Translations under genes and position numbers: made by a program
Notes under the pieces: model-generated
Databases searched by the model: none
Told to the model about the DNA's origin: nothing
Seen by the model: only the letters and a program-made list of their open reading frames with translations
Part shown: one piece after another, positions 1 to 11,294 of the stretch
How positions within the stretch are numbered: position 1 is the stretch's first letter
How the letters are laid out: each line of letters starts with the position of its first letter
Assembly (NCBI RefSeq): GCF_013368755.1
Contig: NC_049561.1
Location: forward strand, 4,154,001 to 4,218,000
Reading direction: 5' to 3'
From: Talaromyces rugulosus
Taxonomy: Eukaryota > Ascomycota > Eurotiomycetes > Eurotiales > Trichocomaceae
Length of the DNA stretch: 64,000 nucleotides

Positions 1-616
1 CGGTCCTAAGCTCCAGAGTAAGTCGCTCTGGCAATTTCGACGCTAGAACCGAAACGACTCGGGCGTCGAAAGCTAGCTGTTCGCCTTCATAGGAGGCAGG
101 CACAGAAGCGCCCTACAACGCAGATAATCAGCATGTTGTGACCCATGTACGATCATAATGCGGCCGAAGTCAACTTACATTTGTCCGAGTCATGACACAG
201 AAACTGGTTTAAAGAAAGGTTGTGTGTCTTGAGCTTGCCGTCTCAAATCTTGTGAAATATAGCAGGGGAAGGAGTAGAGAGTTTGCGTATTTTTATACGG
301 ATAGTACCGGTAGGAAGAGGTTTATGAATTGTGCCGATAAAATACAACTAGAAGGCCTGCCGATACTAACCAGGAAAAAAAGAAGAAAGGCTTTTAGTGT
401 GATGATGGGGAAACCGTGGCGTGAAGAATACTCAACACCGACTTACAGAAATTATGCTAGTGGTAAGCTAGTATGATAGATCACAACCAACAATCATACG
501 AAGGTTTGAACAACTTGGAACAAGTTGGAAAGAAAAAACAAATTACATAAAAAACACTTCTTCAGAACTTAAATTCAACACTAACAGCGCATTGCAGCTT
601 AGTGTAACCCTATGTT
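1..616. other. Left edge, no assignable gene
   Basis: No open frame here shows a recognisable domain. A short frame at 222-476 (84 codons) is rich in Lys and Arg and has no family signature. The last part of this stretch lies just beyond the alternative 3' end of the neighbouring oxygenase gene. Confidence 0.4.
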
Positions 617-728
617 TATTCGTATTTAATTGTGGGGCACGAAGAACCCAGACCAGGTAGAGTATTCAGCTCCCCGTTCCACACATCGAATCCCCTCAGC
701 GGAATAAAACACAGTTCTCTGGTGTCAA

Positions 729-1644
729 TCAACTGTACGGCCGCATGAGATAGAGAATGCCGTTTCTAACCCTTTTCGCACCAGGCGGTGCCACCACACG
801 ATGCACAGTTGAGTGCAAACGACCATTGGATCTGGCGGCCAGTTCATCGGCAACATTGATGAGGACAGAACCCTCTACCACTGGAATTGTTTGCCATACA
901 TCTGTTTGCTTGCCCTGCTCATCGTAGACGGGAATCTGTGTGGTTTCTTCATCGTACCAAAGCAGCGTGGCCAGACCGAAATCAGTGTGGGCCCCATTAA
1001 TCACTTTTCCAGCGTCATGAATTGGAGGTTTGAATACCAGCTTGAGGGCCGTGTCACTTGGAATTGTGAAGTCATTGACAAGCTCAGGGATGGTTACACC
1101 TACGCTTGCACAAAGCTCGGTAAGGACTGTTTGCACTGCTTCATGGAAGGCTCTCATCGTACGCGTGATGCGTTCTTGTTGGGGTTCGAATGTAGAAGGT
1201 AGAACCCATTTCCCAGATTCGTATTCATCCCGGGGAATCTGGTGTGTTTAGATTAGATACCGGTTATCATCAGGAAATACTTGGTAGACAAACTTCGTAC
1301 GCCTCGAAGGTTTTACTAGGATGATATCTATGATAAATAATGTTAGTTACATTGAATGACAAGCAAGTAAGTCCTCACCCTCGCTCCATGCCTGTTCGAA
1401 GGCTCTCAGTCTTTTCCACGCAATCGGGCGGGAGGTTGAAGAACTCATTGCCAGTTTTAAAGATGATTGGCATATCTTCAAAGATGGCTCTCGTCCGAGC
1501 GCCTCGGAGATCGAGATAGAACATGCCTACTGCCTGGCCAGCATGAACTAGCTTTTGTATCTCGGCGGCATCCTTGTTAACAAGAGCCTCGTAGTCGATG
1601 ACGGCCAAAGATGCCACATTTTTCGTGTGATTTTGGTCGCTCAT
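729..1644 (-). CDS. 2-oxoglutarate/Fe(II)-dependent oxygenase (isopenicillin-N-synthase-like)
   Basis: Likely a non-heme iron oxygenase that hydroxylates, desaturates or cyclises a small molecule using 2-oxoglutarate and O2. Three exons fit: 1644-1379, 1327-1294 and 1238-729. The joins restore the N-terminal family pattern (YHPSKTFEAYE followed by IPRDEYESGKW). The iron ligands are visible as HTD in HTDFGLATLLW and the distal His in STVHRVVAPPG, followed by the Arg expected to bind 2-oxoglutarate. The start is the ATG reading MSDQNH. The model gives about 269 residues and stops right after YLMRPYS, where family members normally run on for 40-60 residues. A continuation (FIPLRGFDVWNGEL and on to a stop at 617-619) is open in another frame, so a one-base deletion, two-base insertion or missed splice near 735 is possible. 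It is the leftmost gene of the left biosynthetic block. Confidence 0.8.
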
Positions 1645-2627
1645 GATGGCCACGCGCAAAAATTTGGATGAAATGTTACTTGTGATCTAGGAGTTGTTAA
1701 AGTAATTTTCGAACTTTGTTACGTAACCATCCTCAATGATTTATTTTCTGGGTTCAATCTTATTGGCCTCGCTTCGGCTGATGTATCGAGTGCTCCGCCA
1801 GAATGCAATTGGTGCAATTGAATCTTTGGAGAAAGTCCAAAATATCATGCTAAATGATATCACCGCCGTACTTTGGGGTCAGCTTCGGATGTACCGCAGC
1901 CACATTGCGCCATATTGGCGTCTTGACTGCGTACCCTCTGTGGAAAAGTGGAGGTATCAGCCAAGGGAAGGTGATAGTCAACTAAAACTTGTATTCAGGT
2001 TCAGGTTCATACAAAATGGTCACACCGCTAGTTTCGGAATGACTGTGGCTAGCTAAGGAAATGTCTACTTTATCTTGAACCCCATTCTAGGCCCCGCCCT
2101 GTCCCACGGATGCGCAGAAGCGGATCGTTCCCCACGGTTGTTCGGAGCCTTTCTACCTAGGCAGGAGTGGGTCTCGTATTTCCCCTTGCTGCACGGTTCC
2201 GGCTTTAAGTTGTGTACTACATATGTAAACTTACTTGATGAGCGAGCCCACTACGTGTATCCTGTATCAATACGGTAATACTCAGGATACCATTCTGCGG
2301 ATGAGATCGGCATAGGCCGGGACGTTCCCCGTCTCGACTGCTGGTCTTTATACTTACAGATGAAGTTTGAGCCGACTTTTTATCCATGTACTTAGCCCGT
2401 ATCACAAGACTCCAGTCTCACGGCAATAAGAAACCAACATTCAAGGATTGCTATAATTAGATATAGTTATACTATAAGCTCATTTGATTTAGCCTAATCA
2501 CCTTTTCAGGTTTGTCTCTAAATCGAGGTAGCAAAATGACAGTATCTCTAATGGAGGGCGGATTTGGACCCAATGGCGAAACAGCATACCTCGAGCAATA
2601 TTTGCACCGGGAGAAAATGACTGTCAG
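1645..2627. other. Intergenic, no assignable gene
   Basis: This holds the promoter side of the oxygenase gene and the 3' side of the first ATP-grasp-like gene. An open frame at 1736-2056 (106 codons, plus strand) has no motif I recognise and lies in the oxygenase promoter region. Nothing else is supported. Confidence 0.4.
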
Positions 2628-4201
2628 CTATTGTTGGGTTACGGAACAGAGCCAAGATCCTCCACGACTTAAAGCACAAATTCGACCAGGCCCGGTTCGC
2701 CACAGCCCAAGACCAAGTAACGTGCCATTTACGATATGAAACGTGCCGATGAGAGGAAATTTCCCAACGTCAGCATTCTCATCAAGAAGAACGTCGTACC
2801 TTCGTTGATCGATGAGTTTTTGAACGACGTAGGTTGTTTTGCCGCGCTTCAGAAAAGGGTCTCGCATCCCTTGAAGAATTGTAACCCAGTCTTCCTGTGT
2901 CAGCTGGTCACCGAATAGGATTCCGGCTCCCTTGCCACTGCGGACTGGCTTGACCAAGTACTTGTCCTTCAACGACAAGTCGGTCCGGCAGTTAGACGTG
3001 AAAATTTCCAATCTTTCTGACCCGGGGATCATGGTGTTGACGAGTCCCTTGTTAAGTCTCTCAGCTTGACGTGATGAGAGAACGTTTCGCTCGACTAGTG
3101 AATCTAGCTCTTCCAGAACCAATCCTAACATGCGCTTGTCATGAACAAGGAATACAGTACGTAGGTCGTTGAAACATCTCAGGCTGACTTGTTGAAGCAT
3201 CTCGAAGCTCATAGCCATCAACTCATGCTGGTAGAGCTCCAATCCTATTTGAAAAACTTCTTCCAAAAGCTCGCCGGCATTGTTTAATATTGTCGCCTGC
3301 TTGGTATCTGCCTCAGTCAAGCAGTAAAGTTTGTATCCCCCTGGAGCTGCAGCGGGTTCCAACCGGAGACTCTTTGGCGAAATTATTTTAACATCCATTC
3401 CCAGGTGACGTTGTGCATACGGAACGAACAGGTGGATGTCGAATCCATATTCCTCTCCCTTGACAAGATGCAAGGGGAGCGAAGAATTGAAATGGGTTTT
3501 CAAACCAGAAATAACCTTAAATCTGTTAGAATACCTGAGTTAGTATAAAGGAAAGCGAGAATCAAACCTTTTTCGGGTCTGTGGCCCCTTTAATGCCTTG
3601 CTCCTCGATACCCATTTTGAGAAGGGCCTGTTGGCCAAATGCAGTAAAGAGGAATCCATGCACCCAGAAACGAGCATTAATCTCGCAAATTCGATAGTTC
3701 TCGGTATCTTCAGGGTAATCGGAGGATTCAAGCAGAAAGTCCGGTCTCCAAGAGCCTTGGTGGTGGCTGAATGGCCTCAGCACATCCTTTCCCTGTTGTT
3801 GCATCCACTGGATTGTTTAGTAAAAGTATCACTTCTACTAAGGACCCATGACTCACTTGCAATAGCTTTTCCTCCACTGGGTCGATTGGCATCCGCTCCG
3901 GAAAGCGAGCCTCAGTGTCCGACCACCATCGCTCCACGATATCGGTAATTGCTAGAACCAACGCCTCGGTCAGCTCTGATAGCTGGCGTTGATGGGCTTC
4001 ACTGCCGAGAACCGGATAAGGTGCTGATTTACGGTGGGCATCGCCCACCCAGGTCTCCCGAGGACTACACTTCTCGAGCTCTTGATGATATCTATCAAGC
4101 AAAACAGAACGAGCCTCAGTGTCGATTTCTGCCGGGTGACAGAAATAATCGCCACTGGAGGGAACGCAGACGCTTCGAAAATGATTAATTGGTTTCTTCA
4201 T
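2628..4201 (-). CDS. ATP-grasp-like ligase, paralogue 1 of 3
   Basis: Probably a carboxylate-amine (or similar) ligase that activates an acid as acyl phosphate with ATP. Exons are 4201-3857, 3807-3568 and 3515-2628, giving about 490 residues. Intron 1 splits the codon run LLQ/W and sits at the same place and phase in the two paralogues at 21.2 and 23.6 kb. Intron 2 (52 nt, phase 0) is unique to this copy. Signals shared by all three are ICEINAR in the middle, DKRMLG, and a C-terminal KPVRSGKGAGILFG nucleotide-binding-like loop followed by YVVQKLI and a GTFHIVNG segment. The order resembles circularly permuted ATP-grasp or glutathionylspermidine-synthase-type folds. The family is uncharacterised to my knowledge and the substrate is unknown. 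It is divergently transcribed from the adenylating enzyme at 4693, sharing about 490 bp of upstream DNA. Confidence 0.6.
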
Positions 4202-4692
4202 GGTTGGTCCCTGGGTGGTGTCCAAGAATTTCTAAACGGACGTGGGACTCTGGAGACTGTATTTCCTTTATGTGTTACCCTTTGTATGTATCCACATTTT
4301 TAGTGTCGCGATGGTAATACGGCGGTATCGATCGGGTGGGGCTTGGTACGGCTAATGGAGGCTAATGGAGGCTAATGAATACCCACAGTTCGGGCTATTC
4401 GGGGTGGGGAGTGTTATTCTAGCTCCGACTAGTGCCACGCAGCAAGTGAATGGCCAGGCATGTCTTCCCGATTGGCAGTCACAGTACAGGTCGTACATAC
4501 ATAGTATTTCGTACAAGCCTCCGCCTTGCTTGGAAAACCTCGTAAGGAATAGCGCGGTTCGTTGATATTTCAGATCGCTGATTTCTTGAACTAGATATTC
4601 CTAGGACCATGTATGACAAGTCCGTGGACAACCCTAGTAAAGGTACATAGCTGCGCCCACACCCGAGTCCCTAACTCATTTCTCCTGTATCT
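4202..4692. promoter_or_regulatory. Divergent intergenic region between ATP-grasp-like and adenylating enzyme genes
   Basis: Two genes start outward from this 491-bp gap, so it probably serves both as promoter. It contains a small tandem repeat at 4351-4378. No specific operator could be recognised. Confidence 0.4.
4351..4378. repeat. 10-bp tandem repeat (GCTAATGGAG, 2.8 copies)
   Basis: The unit GCTAATGGAG occurs at 4351 and 4361 and in part at 4371, with no mismatch in the two full copies. It lies inside the shared upstream region of two divergent genes. Confidence 0.9.
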
Positions 4693-6205
4693 ATGTTTTA
4701 TGTGAGCATGATGAATGGCTTTAACTTGAACGATGTGTTGGCTGTCGCCAGCGCCCATCCTTTCTACTCTGCTACTCAATATCCACCGAGGAAGGAAGAT
4801 TTGCCCATTTTGTTGGCAAAGCACCGAGAGTCAGGTGAAGATCTGAAGCTATCATCATTCCCATTGACGTGGAAAGAATCACTGTAAGATTTCCCGTTTT
4901 CATTTCGACATGCGTAGCTAAAATTGCCAGATACAAAGAGATTGCTAGACTGACTACCGATCGAAATCCTCAAAATGGCTATCGACGGGAGACTTATATC
5001 AGCACAACTGGCGGGGGGTCTGGTAAAGGCCTTCCAATGGTCTTCGCAACGGATTCACAGGAGACACGTCGACAACGTGCAGCCATTGGGTCTCTCTTGA
5101 GACATTGTGGGATCACAGGACCGGGAGACTGGATTATGACAATGCATGTTTCAGGACACCTTTACAGGTAATATTTAAATGTTGACGTGTAGAGAGAAAA
5201 CTAGTTAATAGAGTGAGCAGGGCATTGGATCTCATGGCCGAGACTTTGGAGGGTTCCGGCGCGGCGGTTCTTTGTGCTGGTAGCCAAATGGAACAGGACC
5301 AGATGATCGAGACGCTGATTGAATATCGAGTGAATGCCATCGCCGGTGACGCTGGTCAAATTATGCAAATCTCACGATACATCTCTACTCTCCCAGAGGA
5401 CAAGAGAAAGCAACTGCTGATCAACAAAGTGCTATATACGTCGGAACCGATGACCCCGGCCCAACGCAGCTTTTTAGGCTCTGTCTTTCCCGATGTAGCC
5501 CTCTCTTCAGTTATTGGTAGTGCGGAGGCTGGGCCCTGGGCTGTTTCACCACCCAAGATGACAGAGGCCACGAAGACAGAACAATTTGCCGACTTTGTGT
5601 ACGATCAGCGTTTGATGCATCTGGAAATATTCCCTTTCACTATTGAAGGCTCACCAAGTACATGCACTTCTGATACTTTGCCACTTCCTGATGGAGAAAA
5701 AGGGCTACTTGTGCAAACATCGCTGCAAAGAATGCGCCATCCGCTCATCCGTTATGTGTGTGGCGATGTTGGCTCACTCCACCCCTTGCCAGAATCCATA
5801 AAAGCCGAGCTGTCACTAGAGGATGCACGTCACTACAAAGTCGCGCGGATATACGGACGCGATCGGAGAGTAAGTTTTGATTGGTATGGGGAGTATTTCG
5901 AATTTCCGGCTATTCAAGAAGCGATGCGAACCGAGGCATGGGGTATATTGCAGTACCAGATCATCCGCAGGTATGATGAGAAAGATAATAATCCTGGCAT
6001 AGTTCTCGAGGTACGTGTGCTCCGGCACAATGAGTCAGGTACGATTAGCAAGGAAGAGTTGACACGCGAGCTACGAAAACTCTTCTGGGTCTTCGAGAAC
6101 AACGAAGAACTGTTTGATTTGCGTTATCTTTCCGACTACTTAGGATTCGTCAGAAGCACCACGGGGCGCAAAGTGATCAATTTTATCAATAAAGTTCTAG
6201 ACTAG
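4693..6205 (+). CDS. Phenylacetate-CoA-ligase-like AMP-forming enzyme
   Basis: An ANL-superfamily adenylating enzyme that should activate a carboxylic acid as acyl-AMP, possibly onward to a thioester or amide. Exons are 4693-4883, 4931-5167 and 5212-6205, giving about 473 residues. Visible signatures are the P-loop STTGGGSGKG (A3-type), an aromatic-acid-ligase-like VIGSAEAGPW (A5 region), RYVCGDVG (A7-like), GRDRRVSFDWYGEYFEF (A8-like hinge) and a late Lys in TTGRKVINF (A10-like). The length and the order fit the PaaK-like branch more than NRPS A-domains. No carrier-protein domain is fused to it and none was found in the left block. It is divergent from the ATP-grasp-like ligase and followed by an MFS exporter on the same strand. 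The substrate cannot be read from the sequence. Confidence 0.75.
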
Positions 6206-6693
6206 ATCAGCCAAAGCATGTCAATGAACATTGAATTACTTCATGGACTATTGAGTGGAGACGGCACCCGGATTTTGAACACCTACTCCGATAATTCGGA
6301 ATGTTAGACTATTTAAATTATGTCGTATCTGGCCTATCAAGGGTTTGCATTGATCAAGAATGTGTCATTGATATAGTTTCTATAAAGCAATGGTAAATAT
6401 TTCTGTGTGAATATTAATATAAAAGCGATTAGTGATCTCATCGTTGTCGTTTCGTTCTGCCCCGAAACTACAGACACCGGATTCCGAGGTCCTATTCGGA
6501 CCCACTCAGTGTCAATCATCCATTAATCCTTGCATCAGGATCTGGGCTGAAAATTAGCCCTCAAATGCCGGACCAATGACATTGCCCCTTTAGCTTGAGT
6601 AGGGGGTGTTCGTTTGGTATAGATAGTCTCCCTATCCCGAGCTGTCTTCTCACTTAAACACATCGTACTGCCTAGTTAACAATTTGACTCGAC
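6206..6693. other. Intergenic, no gene seen
   Basis: This 488-bp gap carries the 3' end of the adenylating enzyme and the upstream region of the MFS gene. No coding or RNA signal was seen. Confidence 0.4.
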
Positions 6694-8216
6694 ATGTGGA
6701 ATTTTCATTCCAATGGTGAGGCTACAGGTCTCAGTTGGCGCTCTTCTACATGGTTCATTCTGTCGACAATTGCGATCGCGTTGTTCGCTGGTTCGTATAT
6801 TGTATACCCCATATTCCTGGCCCAGTTAATGGCTGACAATGTATAGAAACATTCCTCTATGGTTTCCTTGTGCCCATGTTGCCATACATGCTTCGATCGC
6901 GATTACATCTGAGTGGAGCCAAAATACAGAAACAGACATCTCTCGTGCTCGCCATACATGGAATGGTCTCGGTTGTTTCGGGTCCCATCATCGGCCACTT
7001 TGCGGATAAAACTACGAATCGCAAGCTCCCACTATTACTTTCCCTTGTCGCGTGCATAGTCGGTACTGGCATGGTTGCCGGCTCAAATTCGCTTGCTGTG
7101 CTCTTTATTGGCCGTGTGATGCAGGGTATTGCTGGGTCCTCAGTGTGGATCGTTGGCCTCGCGACCGTAGCTGATACTGTGGGTGGAAATAATATGGGCA
7201 AGATCGAGGGCATAATGATGTCTTTTCTATATTCTGGATTGATAGGTGGACCGCTTGTGTCGGGTCTGCTCTTGGAATACGTGGGCTATTGGTCGACATG
7301 GTCGTTACCGCTCTTGCTTCTTATTATAGATTTCTGTGCACGTCTAGTCATGACGGAGAGTCGACCTGCGGAGGTTTTAACCAACAGGCAAGAATCGACT
7401 GAATCCAACGCGTGTGCTGTTACTGAACCTCTTCTATCCCCATGCGAGACTCCTCAGACTCGCTCTACTGCAGGGAATTTCTGGCGCATCATCCTCACTG
7501 ATGAGAGAGCGTTGACAGCATTGGTCATGGCTATTGCGACAACAACAGTTGGCACAAGTTTCCATGCGACACTTCCCATTCATATACAAGAGACATTTGA
7601 TTGGGGCTCCAGGGAAAGTGGAACCTTGTTCGCTTGTCTCATTATGCCGACGGTCCTGGTCAGTCCAATGGCCGGATGGTTGCGCGATCGATATGGTGTG
7701 AAGTATCCTGCCATGGCATCTGCGATTTTTCAAGGAGTAATATTTGTACTATTGGGCCTTGCTGGTACCGATTTTCTCCCTTGGACTCGTGTTCAGACCG
7801 GAGGCGGCGCGTTGTACACGGGCTGCATTCTCGCCCTCGGTGTAGCGCGGCCGTTTACGGCGAACGTCGGCACTGTCGAACTTTCTGGTGAGTGATCTTT
7901 TACACGGACCTTTACGTTCGCTATTAACTCTTGACAGCCGTTGTGAAGGCGTATCAGGAGGACTCGCCCGGGATTTTCGGACCTGCAGGGGGCATGTCCC
8001 GTGTTTTTTCTCTTGATGATGTTGCTGCGTCGCTTGGGACAGTTCTGGGCCCGATCGTCGGCGGTTTTCTCAAAGAATACGTTGGATATACCTATATGTG
8101 TTGGGCTTGGAGTAAGTTATCCACTCGACGCAATGTGTGCAATTTTCTCATCCCATCCAGGCGTTTTGCAGACTATTCTTGCTATTTTGGTGATGTGCTT
8201 CTTTAGTAGGAAGTGA
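6694..8216 (+). CDS. MFS transporter (DHA1-like)
   Basis: A membrane exporter, probably for the product or an intermediate of the left block. Exons are 6694-6790, 6847-7887, 7938-8111 and 8161-8216, giving about 455 residues. Hydrophobic segments repeat through the protein. A loop in the first half reads GHFADKTTNRK, matching the conserved motif A region between helices 2 and 3, and GWLRDRYGVKYP is its counterpart in the second half. The second half also has GPAGGMSRVFSLDDVAASLG and GPIVGGFLKEYVGY, as in polyamine/drug antiporters of the DHA1 family. The early intron falls in the first transmembrane helix (ALFA/ETFLYGF join). It lies between the adenylating enzyme and the diiron protein on the same strand, which supports a shared pathway. 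Confidence 0.8.
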
Positions 8217-8966
8217 GGAGAAGAAAGAGGAGATCAGGTAAACAGGAAAACAGCGAGGTTCTTGGAGCAGACAAAGAAGTAGACTAAGGGACACAAAGTC
8301 AGGAATTCTTCATGAGCAAACTACAGGACATCTCAGTACTTTGGAGGCCTGGCCCGTTCCTGTAAGTATTCTCCACAACAACCCCAGCTTCATCGCTTAG
8401 TTTAGAAGCCGATGCAGTGTAAGCAACTTAAATTTTACCGGCCGTATTTACTGTACCGTAAGTAGTCGGACAATACTCGAGTGAAACCGCGATCATAGTG
8501 GATTCCATCCAATGCACTTGTTTCCTTGGCATTAGCTAAAGGCATTTGTTGTCCTGCGTCGGATCGGCCATGAGACGATTTTTCAGTCCTACCTGCGTCA
8601 TTGGGAGAAACGTGCTCCGCCAGCTGTCACTTCTGGCGCAAGGGGTTTCAGGTGGCGTGCATCTGCTGTATTGACCGTGGTTCAGCTTACGGTGGCGCTC
8701 CGGCTCCCTTTTCGGAGCGGATCGTCCCGTGTTTGTTAATTTAGCTCGGTGGGACAGTCCAGATGCTGTTTCACTGGGTGTATGTAATTATGTATTGCTA
8801 GTACCCATAACAGAAACTAGCGGTATGCAAAGATGTATGCTAGGTTGTATGACCTGTAACCCCGGTCAGGCGCTACCAGCCAGTCCTTTACCAGCAAACC
8901 TTTTTATATTCCATAGCCTGAATTGTCTACGGTGCCTTCTTTTCTTGTTAGAGCTCATTTACCAGC
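8217..8966. other. Intergenic, no gene seen
   Basis: This 750-bp stretch separates the MFS gene from the diiron protein gene. An open frame from 8729 overlaps the start of the next gene in another frame and is judged a shadow. No RNA or repeat signal was seen. Confidence 0.4.
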
Positions 8967-11294
8967 ATGGATTTTGTCATGGACTTTCCGCAACATCTGG
9001 TGATGACCAATGGCTACATGCCTGTCTTGCTCGCCCTGTGTTTAATTATTATCGCCTGCAACCATCGACTAGCTTCGAAAGTGCTGCCTTTCACCCCAGC
9101 GAGGCGTTTCTCCCATTCCACCCACAAAGGGTGCGAAACACCGAGCTTGAGACAAAGAGCTCCGAAGCCCATCCATTGGTACTATGAAACGTACCACCAG
9201 CTCCATAATCTTGAAAAACATCCAAATATACTGGAATCATCCCGCAATGAGCTCCTAGCCATGATATCCGATGGTATTTCAATCGCTCTCAGAAATCCTC
9301 AAAAGAGCATCCTTCGAATCAATACCTACGATACGGAACACCTCCGGGCTTTCATACACCAAGAGCACGAAGATATCATGATGCAATGGGCAAATTATAT
9401 CGACCAGAGACAACTTGGAAGGAGTCCCACACTATTCGGATCTATTGGAGAAGCTAGGACGTGGCTAGCTCAGCGGGCTCCGGCTAAACTTGTAGATGGT
9501 GCCTGGCTGGGCCATATACACAAGATAACCACCCCATTTGCTCTGCGAGGGGTGACAAAGGATACTTTTCAGGTTTTGTCAGAAGAGCTTGGTGATGGAG
9601 ATCCCTCCAAAAACCACGTCTATGTCTATCAGCAGCTTCTCGAAGAAATCGGATGTCCACTTCCAGATCCTCAATCCCGCGACTTCATCAGGCCATGTTA
9701 TCTAGAGGAAATGTGTGACCAGCGCTCTTGGAAATCTGCTGTTGCTCAGCTTCTCATTTCCCTGTTTCCTAACGAATTTCTTCCTGAAATTCTCGGCTTC
9801 AACATGCATTACGAGCTTATCAGCCTAGAAGCAATGATTGCAGCGCGTGAGTTGATGGATATCGGCGTCAACCCTTCGTACTTCCTCCTCCACATATGCA
9901 TCGACAATGCCGATACTGGGCACACGGCGATGGCGTTGCTGAATGTCATCAATTATCTCGAAATGATAAAAGCAACTGAGTGTCAGAGTGCTTTTGACGA
10001 AAAATGGAAACGTGTCCAAGCTGGATATATCTTATCACAAACTTTGGCTGTGTCTCCTTGCGATGGAATAGAGATTCCAAATTCGGACATGCAACTGTCG
10101 AGGTCTGCAATGATAGACATGCCTATTGACCCGCTGACTCTTCGGATCATTGAGCTCTTCAAAAACAAATCATCCATTTCACAGAAGTACCATTATCAGA
10201 GCAAGGTGCGCATTGGAAGCAGGTCGTTGTTCGAGTGGCTTGATTCGCGTTTATGGGAACACGATGATCATCAAAAACACCTGGAGCTTCTGGATGCGCT
10301 TTCTCGGGCAAAACGATGGGTTTGCCCAGGATCGGGTAGCGAGAGTAGACTCGTCCAAGAATTATTTTGGGGAGGACGGATGTTTGGGGCTTTCACGGCC
10401 AAAGAGGTTCATACACTTATCGCCTGGATTGACTCTCTTGGCCCCGAAAACAACACCTGGCTATATTATCGGTTTACACATAGAGAGCCGGTGTCCTGTA
10501 AAGATATCGTGAGCAGTCTCCAGGATCCGGCTTGCCATCATCCAGTCCTAACAACCCGGAGTGTGGACAGGACCGCCATCGTTCCCTCTGTTGCGGAGAT
10601 GCCAAACTGTTATTCTGAAGCAGGGTTCCCAGGGCAAGAACAACCTCTGAACACACCATGCAAAAGCCAACTTCCAGATGTGGTAGCACTCTGGTTTGTG
10701 CACATTGGTCTCTTGGAAAATATGATCAATGTACCATCTCACACTGCCATTTCGCTCTATTCAAATATCCTACTGGTTCTACGAGCCCAGGCTGGCTTCT
10801 CCATTGAAGAACAAATCCCGGCTAGCATATCTGAAATGACGTGTCGATCTAGCCGCAGTCTTGTTGAAATTGGTCTAGAAATATTGTCAAGGGCCCAGTG
10901 GACCGATGGAGTCAACCTTTCCTGTTTGAAAGATGTGTTGCTTCTGGCGAAAAGCTATGGTCAAAGAGAGGAGAGTGATACATTGGCTTATAACATGCTC
11001 CAATGGGCAAATCACCCCGACGAAAACCTTGGTCTCCTTTTGGGGCTGGCTCTGGCATTCTTGGGGCTTCAGGAGGCAGTCGCAACGTCAGATGAGTTTC
11101 TAGGGGAGGAAGGTCAGGCTGAATTAAAGATGATTGTCGAAAGGGAGAGAAAGGCTCTGTTCAAGTGCATGCAAGAAACTAAAAGCAGGGATGTTTCGCA
11201 ATACAGAGATTGTGAAAAGGGTTATTGTATTGGTAGGGCGGCCTTAGAAGGTTGTTTGGGAAAAGCGGCTCGGAACACAGCAAAATCTCTTTGA
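8967..11294 (+). CDS. Heme-oxygenase-fold diiron protein (iron-containing redox enzyme family) with long C-terminal extension
   Basis: Members of the iron-containing redox / HDO-like family (Pfam Haem_oxygenas_2) bind two irons and carry out N-oxygenation, C-C cleavage or oxidative decarboxylation. This single-exon gene encodes 775 residues. The family core lies at about residues 200-330: EELGDGDPSKNH (Glu206/207, His217), then HYELISLEA (His281, Glu283) and DNADTGH (Asp313, Asp316, His319), giving a plausible diiron ligand set. A hydrophobic stretch at about residues 16-34 could be a membrane anchor. The remaining 400 or so residues are helical-looking and unassigned, which is much longer than typical stand-alone HDO enzymes of 220-350 residues. 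It sits in line with the MFS and adenylating genes. The assignment is firm for the fold and open for the reaction. Confidence 0.75.
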   Translation: MDFVMDFPQHLVMTNGYMPVLLALCLIIIACNHRLASKVLPFTPARRFSHSTHKGCETPSLRQRAPKPIHWYYETYHQLHNLEKHPNILESSRNELLAMISDGISIALRNPQKSILRINTYDTEHLRAFIHQEHEDIMMQWANYIDQRQLGRSPTLFGSIGEARTWLAQRAPAKLVDGAWLGHIHKITTPFALRGVTKDTFQVLSEELGDGDPSKNHVYVYQQLLEEIGCPLPDPQSRDFIRPCYLEEMCDQRSWKSAVAQLLISLFPNEFLPEILGFNMHYELISLEAMIAARELMDIGVNPSYFLLHICIDNADTGHTAMALLNVINYLEMIKATECQSAFDEKWKRVQAGYILSQTLAVSPCDGIEIPNSDMQLSRSAMIDMPIDPLTLRIIELFKNKSSISQKYHYQSKVRIGSRSLFEWLDSRLWEHDDHQKHLELLDALSRAKRWVCPGSGSESRLVQELFWGGRMFGAFTAKEVHTLIAWIDSLGPENNTWLYYRFTHREPVSCKDIVSSLQDPACHHPVLTTRSVDRTAIVPSVAEMPNCYSEAGFPGQEQPLNTPCKSQLPDVVALWFVHIGLLENMINVPSHTAISLYSNILLVLRAQAGFSIEEQIPASISEMTCRSSRSLVEIGLEILSRAQWTDGVNLSCLKDVLLLAKSYGQREESDTLAYNMLQWANHPDENLGLLLGLALAFLGLQEAVATSDEFLGEEGQAELKMIVERERKALFKCMQETKSRDVSQYRDCEKGYCIGRAALEGCLGKAARNTAKSL

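Noticed and set aside
222..476. 84-codon frame, preceded by a Cys-rich stretch that looks a little like a zinc cluster
   Set aside because: The Cys spacing does not fit Zn2Cys6 and a stop interrupts it; no other motif.
1736..2056. 106-codon frame in the oxygenase promoter region
   Set aside because: No family motif, no conserved start context and no splice partner found.
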